A stretch of 64,000 nt of DNA from BPGX01 sp037447455 (GTDB lineage: Bacteria; Bacteroidota; Bacteroidia; B-17B0; Aurantibacillaceae): NCBI GenBank assembly GCA_037447455.1, contig JBBIGQ010000001.1, positions 248,001-312,000 of the forward strand, read 5' to 3'. Under the pieces are notes generated by a model. The model saw nothing but the letters and a program-made list of their open reading frames with translations. It was not told where the DNA came from and made no database searches. Positions 52,013-60,804 of this stretch are shown in pieces (position 1 is the stretch's first letter; the number at the start of each line of letters is the position of its first letter). Made by a program: the position numbers and the translations under genes.

Positions 52013-53218
52013 TTACATCGCATTTTCTAAACTATAAATCACCAAAGCATTAAGAAGTTTTGGTAAAACATAAGTAGATTTGGGCGGCATTACTTTTTGA
52101 TGATTGGCAATTTCTTTGATTGTTGAAACCGTTACAGGGTGCGTGAAAAATGCAAATTGATATTCACCTTTCTTAACTAATTCTTCAGCTTGATCTTTAC
52201 TATACAGGTATTCAGGAAAATACTGGATGGCAGAATTATTGCGGATGTCTAATATGTGAAATAGAGGCTTTAATAGGTATTCGTACAAAATTTCTGTATC
52301 CAATAATTCAACAGAATGCCTGAACAAAAGCAAATATCTATGATTGTTCCAATACATTCCAATATGCTTCTTTTTTAATGAATATTCGTGATTTCCTAAA
52401 TCGATTATTTCAAAATTCTGTTTTAAGTTTTCTAAGAAATTATCTGGAATCGTAATGTTTTTTAGCAACCTATGAAATGAATATATTTTCAATTCTTCTT
52501 CCTGAAAAAACGCTCCCAAAAAATACTGTGTACTTTTATTTGTGCGCCCTGTTTCTTGTGTCAATAATACAGATGATGCAGAACGATGATGCCCATCTCC
52601 AATATAAACAGCAGGCATTTCTGCAAATAAAATTTGTATTCGTTGATTTAAACTTTCATCCGTAGATTTCCACAATTTGTGAATGACATTATCCAGAGAA
52701 ATTTCAATAAATGGTGTATTCGTTTGTATATCAAAAAGAATGGATTGCAATTCTGCATTTTTTTCATAAAAGAAAAGTACGGGCTCAGCGTTGATTTTAC
52801 AGTGTTTCAGATATTCTTTTAACTTCACTTCTCTTTCACTCAATGTTTGTTCGTGTATTTTAATTTTGCCTTGTATGTAATCTTGCACGCTTATCGCCGC
52901 AATAATTCCATTAAACGCAAATTCCGGATGCTCCTGACGATAGATGTAATAGACAGATTTTGAATCTTGAACTAAAAAATTATTGTTTTTAAAGTATTGA
53001 AAACGTTGATAAATTTTTTGAAAACGTTCAATGGAATGTGGGTTAGTTTTTATTTTATCAATAAAATCAGGATAAATAACACTTAAATAAGACAAGGGGT
53101 TGTCATCAACAATACGTTTGACTTGTTGAATAGAATAGTTATCAGCAGAATGTGTTACGATTTGATGTGCCAATCCGGGCTTTGGAAGTATCCCTTTGAA
53201 TGGTAAAACAGTAGACAT
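52013..53218 (-). CDS. DUF1015 family protein
   Basis: A 401-residue cytoplasmic protein of the DUF1015 family. Recognisable are VLPFKGILPKP at the start, SYLSVIYPDF in the first quarter, YYIYRQEHPEFAFNGIIAAISV, the AVYIGDGHHRSASSVLLTQE segment with its GDGHHR motif, and FFTHPVTVSTIKEIANHQKVMPPKSTY near the C-terminus. The histidine-rich GHHR loop looks catalytic but no activity is assigned. It directly follows serA with a one-base gap, a neighbour it has in many Bacteroidota, which suggests a link to serine metabolism. Confidence 0.86.
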   Translation of the reverse strand: MSTVLPFKGILPKPGLAHQIVTHSADNYSIQQVKRIVDDNPLSYLSVIYPDFIDKIKTNPHSIERFQKIYQRFQYFKNNNFLVQDSKSVYYIYRQEHPEFAFNGIIAAISVQDYIQGKIKIHEQTLSEREVKLKEYLKHCKINAEPVLFFYEKNAELQSILFDIQTNTPFIEISLDNVIHKLWKSTDESLNQRIQILFAEMPAVYIGDGHHRSASSVLLTQETGRTNKSTQYFLGAFFQEEELKIYSFHRLLKNITIPDNFLENLKQNFEIIDLGNHEYSLKKKHIGMYWNNHRYLLLFRHSVELLDTEILYEYLLKPLFHILDIRNNSAIQYFPEYLYSKDQAEELVKKGEYQFAFFTHPVTVSTIKEIANHQKVMPPKSTYVLPKLLNALVIYSLENAM

Positions 53219-54187
53219 TTACGAATGAATCTGTAATTTAGAAAATGCTTGAATAATTTTTTCAGATAACTCAATTGCAATCCGCTCCTGTGCTTCAAGA
53301 GTAGAGGCACCTGTATGCGGTGATAAAGATACTTTTGGATGTTGAAGTAATTCAATATTCGGATGTGGCTCGTTTTCAAACACGTCTAATCCGGCACCGG
53401 CTACTTTATCAGTGTTTAGCGCTTCCAATAAATCTTTTTCATTAATAACGCTACCCCTTGATGCATTGATGATGATAACGCCGTTTTTCATTAAATCAAT
53501 TTCTTTTTTAGAAATGATATTACCACCGGGTACGTGCAGGGTAATGAAATCGCTGTTTTTCAATACATTTTCAAAAGTATCTGTTTTAATATTTACAGAG
53601 ATGTTTTTATTGATAAAAGAAAAAGATAATTCCAATTCTGCAGAACTCACATAAGGGTCATACGCCATAATATTCATTTGTAATCCAATGGCCATTTTTG
53701 CGACTTCTTGTCCGATTCTTCCAAATCCGATAATGCCTAATGTTTTTCCTTTTAATTCTTTTCCTGCGGCATATTGTTTTTTTAATTGTCTGAATGTTGA
53801 ATTTCCGTTTATAGACATTGTGCGGTTAGAAGAATGTAGAAATCTAATCAACGTGAAGAGGTGAGCAAATACGAGTTCTGCCACCGAATGCGAGGAAGCC
53901 GCCGGTGTGTTAATCACTACAATACCTTTTTGTTTTGCATATTCTACATCAATGTTATCCATTCCTACGCCACCCCGGGCAATGATTTTCAAATTTGGAC
54001 AGGCCTCTATTAAATCTTTTCTCACTTGTGTAGCACTTCTTACAATTAAAACCGTGTATTCTTTTTCATTGATTACATCAATTAATTTTTCCTGAGGTAT
54101 TTTTTCAGTATCCACTTCAAAGCCCGCTTTTTCAAGCAGTTCTTTTCCGATTTTATCAATACCATCATTAGCTAAAACTTTTTTCAT
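53219..54187 (-). CDS. serA: D-3-phosphoglycerate dehydrogenase-type oxidoreductase
   Basis: First step of serine synthesis: oxidises 3-phosphoglycerate with NAD. The 322-residue protein has the 2-hydroxyacid dehydrogenase layout: VRSATQVRKDLIEACPNLKIIARGGVGMDNID (in parts), NAD-binding GIIGFGRIGQEVAKMA, catalytic arginine in NASRGSVINEKDLLEAL, glutamate in AGLDVFENEPHPN, and histidine in LSPHTGASTLEAQER. It has no C-terminal ACT domain, so it is the short type without serine feedback. The serine phosphate aminotransferase gene serC is not adjacent. Followed by DUF1015. Confidence 0.9.
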   Translation of the reverse strand: MKKVLANDGIDKIGKELLEKAGFEVDTEKIPQEKLIDVINEKEYTVLIVRSATQVRKDLIEACPNLKIIARGGVGMDNIDVEYAKQKGIVVINTPAASSHSVAELVFAHLFTLIRFLHSSNRTMSINGNSTFRQLKKQYAAGKELKGKTLGIIGFGRIGQEVAKMAIGLQMNIMAYDPYVSSAELELSFSFINKNISVNIKTDTFENVLKNSDFITLHVPGGNIISKKEIDLMKNGVIIINASRGSVINEKDLLEALNTDKVAGAGLDVFENEPHPNIELLQHPKVSLSPHTGASTLEAQERIAIELSEKIIQAFSKLQIHS

Positions 54188-54199
54188 AGTATGATGTTT

Positions 54200-55423
54200 T
54201 TAATTAGCCAGTGGATTAGCCGTTAATAAGTTAATATCTTTGTAAGGTAACTTAAAGGTTTCAGAAAGCGGCTTATTGGTAAGAATTCCGTTGTAAACAT
54301 AAACACCTTTTCTAAGTCCGGCATCTCTGCGAATTAAACCGTCAAATCCACCCTCTTCACCCATATTAATTAAAACAGGGGCTAATAAATTACTAAAAGC
54401 ATACGATGCTGTGCGTGCCACTCTGGAAGGGATATTGGGCACACAATAATGAATAACACTGTGTTTTTTGAATGTAGGTTGAGAGTGATTGGTAGGTTGA
54501 GATGTTTCAAACACTCCACCCTGATCAATGCTTACATCAATAATAACGGCGCCGGCTTTCATTTCAGAAATCATTCGTTCTGTAACAATTACAGGTGCTC
54601 TGGCACCGCTCGCACGCATTGCTCCTATTGCCACATCGGCTGTTTTCAAATGTTTTTCTAAAACACGTGGTACGATAATGGATGTGAAAATTCTTGTACC
54701 CAAAGCATTTTGTAATCTACGCAAGCGATAAATGGAATTATCAAATACTTTTACATTCGCACCTAATCCAAGTGCTGCTCTGGCCGCAAACTCTCCCACC
54801 GTTCCAGCTCCTATAATTACCACTTCGGTTGGTGTAATTCCAGTAATACCACCTAATAAAAATCCCGGACCTCCGTTGATATTACTTAATAGTTCTGCGG
54901 CAATTAAAATACTTGTACCACCAGCAATTTCACCCATTGCACGAATAAAGGGGTAAATATTTTCGCCATCTGTAATCAACTCATAAGCCACACAATTCAA
55001 TTTTTTAGCAATCAGTTTTTTGAGAAAATCTTTGGGCTGAACACTCAATTGTAAAGCAGAAAACAAAATTTGTTTGGGCTTCATCCATTCTAATTCTTCC
55101 ATTGTTGGAGGGGCTATCTTTAATATGATGGATGCTTTTTCATAAACTTCTTGAGCAGAATATACTACTTGTGCTCCGGCTTCGCTATAGTCGTGATCGT
55201 CAAAGTTGGCAGCCCTTCCGGCGTCTTTTTCAATGATTATCTGATGTCCATTATTCACTAACAGTGCTACTGCATCGGGGACCAATGCCACACGGTTTTC
55301 CTGAAAAGCAATTTCTTTTGGAATACCAATTACCAATTGATTGTTTTTAGATTTCAGCATCACCGATTCTTCCTGAGGCATCAGGGCGCCTTGTGTTAAG
55401 GAGTATAATACATCTTTTGACAT
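54200..55423 (-). CDS. ald: Alanine dehydrogenase family protein
   Basis: NAD-dependent deamination of alanine to pyruvate, or a related activity. The 407-residue protein has the AlaDh_PNT N-terminal domain (VIGIPKEIAFQENRVALVPDAV), the second domain with VVIIGAGTVGEFAARAALGLGANVKVFDN, and DVSIDQGGVFETS near the active-site aspartate; K102 in ILKIAPP is the expected substrate lysine. The catalytic histidine of characterised alanine dehydrogenases is replaced by Q125 in FSALQLS. The same variant seems usual in Bacteroidota, but activity may differ. It lacks the membrane domain of transhydrogenase subunits. Confidence 0.84.
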   Translation of the reverse strand: MSKDVLYSLTQGALMPQEESVMLKSKNNQLVIGIPKEIAFQENRVALVPDAVALLVNNGHQIIIEKDAGRAANFDDHDYSEAGAQVVYSAQEVYEKASIILKIAPPTMEELEWMKPKQILFSALQLSVQPKDFLKKLIAKKLNCVAYELITDGENIYPFIRAMGEIAGGTSILIAAELLSNINGGPGFLLGGITGITPTEVVIIGAGTVGEFAARAALGLGANVKVFDNSIYRLRRLQNALGTRIFTSIIVPRVLEKHLKTADVAIGAMRASGARAPVIVTERMISEMKAGAVIIDVSIDQGGVFETSQPTNHSQPTFKKHSVIHYCVPNIPSRVARTASYAFSNLLAPVLINMGEEGGFDGLIRRDAGLRKGVYVYNGILTNKPLSETFKLPYKDINLLTANPLAN

Positions 55424-55440
55424 AGATAAATATTTATTTA

Positions 55441-56217
55441 TTAAAATTCAACACCTCTGTATTTAGGAGCGTTGCAATCGTCAATGGCTCTGCCTTTGGG
55501 GCGGAAAATTAAGCCAAACCGTAATTCAAATGTTCGGTTTCTTACTTTTACATTGTATAAATTTTTGTTGTAAGTGTGATAAATGATATCCGGATTCCAG
55601 TGATATTCAACAAAAGGATGAAAATAACGAAACCACGTAACATCCCATTCATAACCCAAGGCCACATCACCACTAAACCAGAATTTTGGGAATGAATTAC
55701 TCACCGGTGCATATACACTTATAGATTGAGATAATAAATATTCTAAGCGAATGCCGAACATCCAATAATAAGTACCGAAATTATCTTTTAAGAAAAACCA
55801 TTTTAGATAATTATTCCATTGAATGTATGTATACTTATTAGGATAAAACTTATCGCTCGCACTTCCTAAAAACCAATTTAACACTTGTCTTTCCTTAGCA
55901 CCTTTGTGAGTATATTCTATTTCCGTTTGCCATCGGATATTATCAAAAGGTAAAAATTCAGCAAAAATGCCGGCACCCCAGGAGAAATATTCTCTTGAAT
56001 AATGGGAAGGTGGATAGTAATACGTAAAAATGGGATTAAAGAAATCCTTTAAATCTTCGTTTTTATTTACATAATGATGCATAGAATGATTGGCGGCAAT
56101 GAATATTCCAGCCCCCCTAAAAAACTGAGGGTAATAGTAAGTGCCTTTTCTTTGGGCTAACAGAAAATGAGAACAAAGGATAAAAAGAAAAAATAATTTT
56201 GAAAAAAAAGATTTCAT
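55441..56217 (-). CDS. Probable outer membrane beta-barrel protein
   Basis: A 258-residue exported protein from the ATG at 56217 (signal SFFSKLFFLFILCSHFLLAQ). The mature part is rich in W, Y and F with alternating strands: YSREYFSWGAGIFAEFLPF, NIRWQTEIEYTHKG, YWMFGIRLEYLLSQ, HPFVEYHWNPDI, FELRFGLIFRPKG. It ends with an aromatic residue (GVEF), as barrel proteins do. I know no function. It lies 4 bases behind fabD. The frame upstream of 56217 overlaps fabD and is rejected. Confidence 0.62.
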   Translation of the reverse strand: MKSFFSKLFFLFILCSHFLLAQRKGTYYYPQFFRGAGIFIAANHSMHHYVNKNEDLKDFFNPIFTYYYPPSHYSREYFSWGAGIFAEFLPFDNIRWQTEIEYTHKGAKERQVLNWFLGSASDKFYPNKYTYIQWNNYLKWFFLKDNFGTYYWMFGIRLEYLLSQSISVYAPVSNSFPKFWFSGDVALGYEWDVTWFRYFHPFVEYHWNPDIIYHTYNKNLYNVKVRNRTFELRFGLIFRPKGRAIDDCNAPKYRGVEF

Positions 56218-56221
56218 ATCG

Positions 56222-57103
56222 CTATGCAATTTCAACCTGTGTAGCTATTTTTTTGATAAGGCCTTGTAGAACTTTACCGGGCCCAATTTCAATAAAACGC
56301 GTAGCACCGTCTTCTACCATTTTTTGAACGGATTGTGTCCATTTTACAGGTGCTGTCAATTGTGCTATTAGATTGAGTTTAATTTTTTCAGGATTAGTTT
56401 CGGGAAGTGCAGTGTAATTTTGATAAATAGGGCAAATAGGGGCGTGGAAAGAAGTTTGTTGAATGGCTTGTTCTAATTCTTTTTTGGCGGGCTCCATTAA
56501 GGGTGAGTGAAAAGCCCCACCTACCTGTAATACCAAAGCTCTTTTGGCACCGGCAGATTTTAATTTTTCACAAGCCACTTCAATACCTTTTAAACTACCT
56601 GAAATAACCAGTTGACCGGGGCAATTGTAATTTGCCGGCACGACGACTTCGCCTGTTTCATCCTGTACTTGTTTACAAATTTCTTCCACTTTATTATCTT
56701 CTAAACCTAATACGGCAGCCATTGTAGAAGGGCTGATTTCGCAGGCTTTTTGCATCGCCATAGACCGTGCGAATACCAGTTTAAGCCCGTCTTCAAAAGA
56801 AAGAGTTTTATTGACTACTAGTGCAGAGAATTCACCTAAGGAGTGTCCGGCGACCATATCCGGTTGAATGTCCATTGTCAGAGCTTGAATGACGGAATGC
56901 AGGAATACAGCGGGTTGCGTTACTTTTGTTTGTTTGAGTTCTTCATCTGTGCCATAAAACATTATGTCGCTGATGCGATAGCCGAGTATTTCATTGGCGT
57001 GTTCAAAGAGTTCTTTGGCTTTTGAAGATTGTTCGTAAAGATCTTTTCCCATTCCGGAAAATTGTGCACCTTGACCGGGAAATACATAAGCCGTTTTAGA
57101 CAT
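56222..57103 (-). CDS. fabD: Malonyl-CoA:ACP transacylase
   Basis: Loads malonyl groups on acyl carrier protein for fatty acid synthesis. The 293-residue protein starts AYVFPGQGAQFSGMGKDLYE, with the nucleophile in MVAGHSLGEFSALV, the arginine in FARSMAMQKA, the catalytic histidine in GGAFHSPLMEPA, and IEIGPGKVLQGLIKKI near the end. It precedes the barrel-protein gene. The 57104-57305 region upstream shows no gene, only a -7-like TACATTTA one mismatch from consensus. Confidence 0.95.
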   Translation of the reverse strand: MSKTAYVFPGQGAQFSGMGKDLYEQSSKAKELFEHANEILGYRISDIMFYGTDEELKQTKVTQPAVFLHSVIQALTMDIQPDMVAGHSLGEFSALVVNKTLSFEDGLKLVFARSMAMQKACEISPSTMAAVLGLEDNKVEEICKQVQDETGEVVVPANYNCPGQLVISGSLKGIEVACEKLKSAGAKRALVLQVGGAFHSPLMEPAKKELEQAIQQTSFHAPICPIYQNYTALPETNPEKIKLNLIAQLTAPVKWTQSVQKMVEDGATRFIEIGPGKVLQGLIKKIATQVEIA

Positions 57104-57305
57104 ACTTAAAAATTTCCGCTAAATGTAGTAAATATCTGAGTGATTTTGGTGTAAATTTTTACAAGAGAACTAAACAATAGAACAAAGAGGGGTTAAATAT
57201 CAATTAAATAAACGCGAGCATTTAATAAAAACCAGAAAATTATTGACATAAAATCTATTCTAACTTCTAAGAATATAAAATTCAAATATTGTTTAAACCT
57301 ATCGG

Positions 57306-59352
57306 TTAAATTTTAATCCCAATTAATGTAACATCATCGGTTTGTTCTTGTTCATTTTTCCATTCCATAAAAAAAGAATGGAACATTTTTGGTTGTTCGT
57401 GGATTGGAAAGGAACTATGCTTTAAGATAAGTTCTTTAAAGTGTTTTTTTCCTAACCTTTTGTTTTTACTTCCACCAAACTGGTCTGCAAAACCGTCAGT
57501 AAACAGGTATAAATGAGTTCCAGTTATTAATGTAAGATTGTGTTGAGTGAACATTTGTTTGGTAAAGTATTTTCCTATTGGTTGTTTGTCACAAGGTACT
57601 TCTTCAATTTGATTGTTTGTTACAATATATAAAGGGCTGTTAGCGCCACTGAATTGTATTTTACAAGGGTCTGACTTATTTAAACGAAGCAGTGCGATAT
57701 CCATTCCATCTTGAATGTCTTTATTGCTTTTTCCTAATCTTTCAAGAATTTTAGAGCGAACATTATGAAGTATCTTATCGGTTTCATATATCCCTTCTTC
57801 AAGAATACTTTCTGTCAAAAGATTGTTACACAATACGCTTAACATAGCGCCAGGAACACCGTGCCCTGTACAATCTGCAGCAGCAACAAATATATATTCA
57901 GGTGTATCCACCATCCAGTAAAAATCACCGGCCACTATATCTTTTGGTAAATATAACACAAAACTCTCCGGCAGCAAATTTTTCCAATAATTTTCTTCGG
58001 GTAAAATAGCCGTTTGTATTCGGCTGGCGTAATGAATACTGTCTAAAATGTCTTTTTGTTTTTGTTCAATGATTTTCTTTTGCTCTGCCAGTTAGTTTTT
58101 TGAGAGTTCAATTATCTTTTTTTGTTTTTTTGTAATGGTAAACGCCCCCAAATTACAATTAGAAACGAGAAGGCGAGAATTAATCCAACAATTGTAGATA
58201 ACAGCGCCCATTTTTGTTTTTCATTTTTGGCTTTTAATAGTTTGTTTTCTGATGCTTTGAGTTCGGTTTGATATTTCACGGACATTTCCTGAAAACTTTT
58301 CTGTTTTTCTATATTTCTTAACGAATCGTGAGCAATAAATTTTTTCTGTTGATATTGAATGGTCATTAAATAATCTTTTTTATCAACATAGAATTGAGAC
58401 AGATTGTCGTAAATTTCAAAAAGATACGTATCAATGTGATTATTCAGTGAAAGTTCTAATGCTTTTTTTTGATATTCTATCGCTTTATCTATTTGTTTAT
58501 TATTGTGGTATAAAGTGCTTATGTTGGTGTATATTACTACTAAATCTATATGCTATTTTCTTTTTCTGCTATATTTATTGCTTTAAAGAAATACTCAAGA
58601 GATTTCTTAGTTTCATTTTTCTTCAAGTAGATAGTGCCGATATTGGAATATATTGTTAGGACAGAGAGAGGTTCTTTTTCAATTAGATGATACTGTTCCA
58701 TATTAGTTAGTGCCAGTTTATAAAAATGTAAAGCACTGTCTACTAATTGATAAAAGCGAGGAGGATCTGAAACACTGTCTATTTTAAGAATAGGGTCTTT
58801 TTTAACGAGCTTTTCACTTTCTTTTACATAAACATTTCCCAATCCATTGTAAATATGATAAAATGGTTCATTAGTAATTTCTTTAGACAGAATTAAACAC
58901 CGATGGTAATAATGTTTAGATAGATTATTATCGTCTGCATCATAGATTTGAGCTAAGCAGTAATAGGCATCACATTCTGAAATAACTCTTTGATGGGTAT
59001 CAGATATTCTTTTTGAAAGTTTGAAACTTTCAAAAGCGTAAAAGAGCGCTTTGTCCAATTTATTAGCATCAAGATACAAATAAGAAATTTTTTCCAATTG
59101 ATTAGCAGCATTAAAAAAATCGCCATTGCTTAAATATAATTTATAGCTTCTGAAGAAATAAACAATTGCCAAATTATAGTTTTGAGGATTATAATATTCT
59201 CTTCCAATAAGGTAATACAACCTTGCTTTTATAGTATCTTGTTTGGGATATTCCTGAACTGCTTTCAGAAGAGAATCTATCCTTGAAGCATTTTGAGAGA
59301 AAATAAAAAGCGATGCCAACAAAACAAATATGAAGGTTATTTTTTTGACCAT
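57306..59352 (-). pseudogene. Decayed TPR-transmembrane-SpoIIE phosphatase gene
   Basis: Three minus-strand pieces read as one former sensor-type PP2C phosphatase. Piece 1 (59352 to ~58550): signal (TFIFVLLASLFIFSQ) and TPR repeats. Piece 2 (~58550 to ~58115): more TPR, a coiled coil and a membrane segment (LLSTIVGLILAFSFLIVIW). Piece 3 (~58110 to 57306): coiled coil, SIHYASRIQTAILP, and the SpoIIE domain (KDIVAGDFYWM, AAADCTGHGVPGAMLS, HLYLFTDGFADQFGG). The breaks are a 2-base AT gain near 58551 that ends piece 1 in TAG, a one-base loss in the poly-A run near 58115-58131, and an in-frame TAA near 58092. Intact relatives act as phosphatases in stress-type regulation; this copy cannot make the full protein. 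Confidence 0.82.
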
Positions 59353-59383
59353 ATCGTATTGCACAAAAATACTAAGTATTCTT

Positions 59384-59414
59384 TTGCAGAATACAATAAT
59401 TCTATTTATGTTTG
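59384..59414 (+). promoter_or_regulatory. Promoter of the cold-shock-like gene
   Basis: TTG (59384-59386), 20 bases, TATGTTTG (59407-59414): an exact consensus. It contains the ATG at 59408, so the start at 59430 is preferred for the next gene. Confidence 0.65.
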
Positions 59415-59429
59415 CAAAAACTTAAACCT

Positions 59430-59642
59430 ATGCCAGCAACAATTGAAGGAAAAACAGGAAGAATTGAAAATTTTTATGACAATGCTTCTGGAGTAATCAG
59501 AGAAGAAGGCACAAACGATCTTCTTGATTTTTATCATCCGGGGGCTTCCGTAGAATTTGTAAGAGGTGATAGTGTCATTTTTCTTAAAGTAACAACTCCT
59601 TCTGGAAATACAATTGTTAGAAATATTAGAAGACCAATTTAG
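59430..59642 (+). CDS. Small cold-shock-domain-like protein
   Basis: A 70-residue protein MPATIEGKTGRIENFYDNAS with GVIREEGTNDLLDFYH, GDSVIFLKVTTPSGNTIV and a C-terminal VRNIRRPI. Length and order (G.(I/V)..F....G.I...........G..V.F........A..I..I) resemble a cold-shock/OB-fold nucleic-acid-binding domain, but the RNP1 motif (KGFGFI) is degenerate to NASGVI. It is probably an RNA- or DNA-binding OB-fold of the kind common in Bacteroidota; the exact role is unknown. It has a strong promoter and is followed 24 bases later by a TPR gene. Confidence 0.7.
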   Translation: MPATIEGKTGRIENFYDNASGVIREEGTNDLLDFYHPGASVEFVRGDSVIFLKVTTPSGNTIVRNIRRPI

Positions 59643-59666
59643 AATAGGTTCACGAATAAGAGGGAT

Positions 59667-60740
59667 ATGCGAGCGTTGCCTGCCAAATGGTGTGAGGGTG
59701 TATTTCTTCTTCTTTTTTTTTTCAATTTTATTAAATCTCAGGAAGTCCGAGATTCTGTTAATATCCCAGAAGAACAAAAATTGTATGAGAAGGCAGTGAA
59801 GTATATGGACTCATTACAATATGACAAAGCAGAAGGATTATTATTACAATCTATCAAAGTAAATAAAAAATATACACCTGCTTTGTTGAAATTAGGATAC
59901 ATTAAATTGCAACAAAAAGATTGGAAAAGCAGTGAGAAATACTTTAAATCTACTTTGAAATATGATGTTTCACAATGGGAGGCATTGAAATATCTTGGAA
60001 AAATTTATTATGAAACTAAAAAATATAACGAGAGTAAAAAACTATTGGATAGTGCTTATCATTATGAATCGCAGGATTCGGAATTGTTGTTTTTCAGGGC
60101 ACAATTGATGGTGGCTGGTAAGGCCTACAAAGAAGCTCTGCAACCACTGAACGAAGCCATTGATATAAATCCTAATTTCATTAAGGCGTATGTATTGAGA
60201 GCAGAAATTTCTTATCACATCAAGCAATTTAATGAGTGCATCAAATCCATTACCGATGCTATTGAGAAAATGCCTGCTGATAAAAAAGATTATAATGCGT
60301 ACAAATTAAGAGCCAAGGCCTATTTTGAAATTGGAAAATTTAAAGAAAGTATTCCAGATTTTAATGTGTATCTGGAAGCAGTGCCCAATGACGAAGAAGC
60401 ATTGATACTGCGAGCGTCGGCAAAAATTAATACAAATGATTTTGCTTCGGCGATTACAGATTTGGATGAGGCCATTAAAATTAATCCTAACAATCCTGTT
60501 AGTTACAATTACAGAGGGGCCGCAAAAGGCGGATTGAATAAGTTCAAAGAAGCATTGCAGGATTTGGATTATGCTATTAAGTTGAAATTTGATTATGCAT
60601 CTGCTTATGTAAACAGAGCGGCTGTGAAATACGCTATTCGTGACAGAAGAGGAGCATGCAAAGATCTTGAAAAAGCCGATGCACTTGGTGATCAAATGGC
60701 GTATCAATTAATTCAAGAGTATTGTAAGGGAATGCAATAG
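59667..60740 (+). CDS. TPR-repeat exported protein
   Basis: A 357-residue protein with an N-terminal export signal (GVFLLLFFFNFIKSQ) and about eight tetratricopeptide repeats, for example KYMDSLQYDKAEGLLLQSI, ALKYLGKIYYETKKYNESKKL, DFNVYLEAVPNDEEALILRA, and SYNYRGAAKGGLNKFKEALQD. Near the end CKDLEKADALGDQMAYQLI is a common terminal repeat in Bacteroidota TPR proteins. It lacks a lipobox and is probably periplasmic. It could scaffold another protein, perhaps for the following surface-glycan genes, but nothing proves the link. Confidence 0.78.
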   Translation: MRALPAKWCEGVFLLLFFFNFIKSQEVRDSVNIPEEQKLYEKAVKYMDSLQYDKAEGLLLQSIKVNKKYTPALLKLGYIKLQQKDWKSSEKYFKSTLKYDVSQWEALKYLGKIYYETKKYNESKKLLDSAYHYESQDSELLFFRAQLMVAGKAYKEALQPLNEAIDINPNFIKAYVLRAEISYHIKQFNECIKSITDAIEKMPADKKDYNAYKLRAKAYFEIGKFKESIPDFNVYLEAVPNDEEALILRASAKINTNDFASAITDLDEAIKINPNNPVSYNYRGAAKGGLNKFKEALQDLDYAIKLKFDYASAYVNRAAVKYAIRDRRGACKDLEKADALGDQMAYQLIQEYCKGMQ

Positions 60741-60790
60741 ACATTATTAGTTTTATTAGTTTTCAATAAATCATTCTATTATAGTTTTCC

Positions 60791-60798
60791 TATTTTTG
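60791..60798 (+). promoter_or_regulatory. -7 element of the SGNH-SGNH-MBOAT operon
   Basis: TATTTTTG is an exact TAnnTTTG, 6 bases before the ATG at 60805. It overlaps the TTG (60796) that could open the frame, so ATG 60805 is preferred. Confidence 0.5.
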
Positions 60799-60804
60799 CC
60801 CGTA

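Noticed and set aside
59406..59777. 123-residue minus-strand frame opposite the cold-shock-like gene
   Set aside because: It covers a strong plus-strand promoter and two coding regions; no family features.
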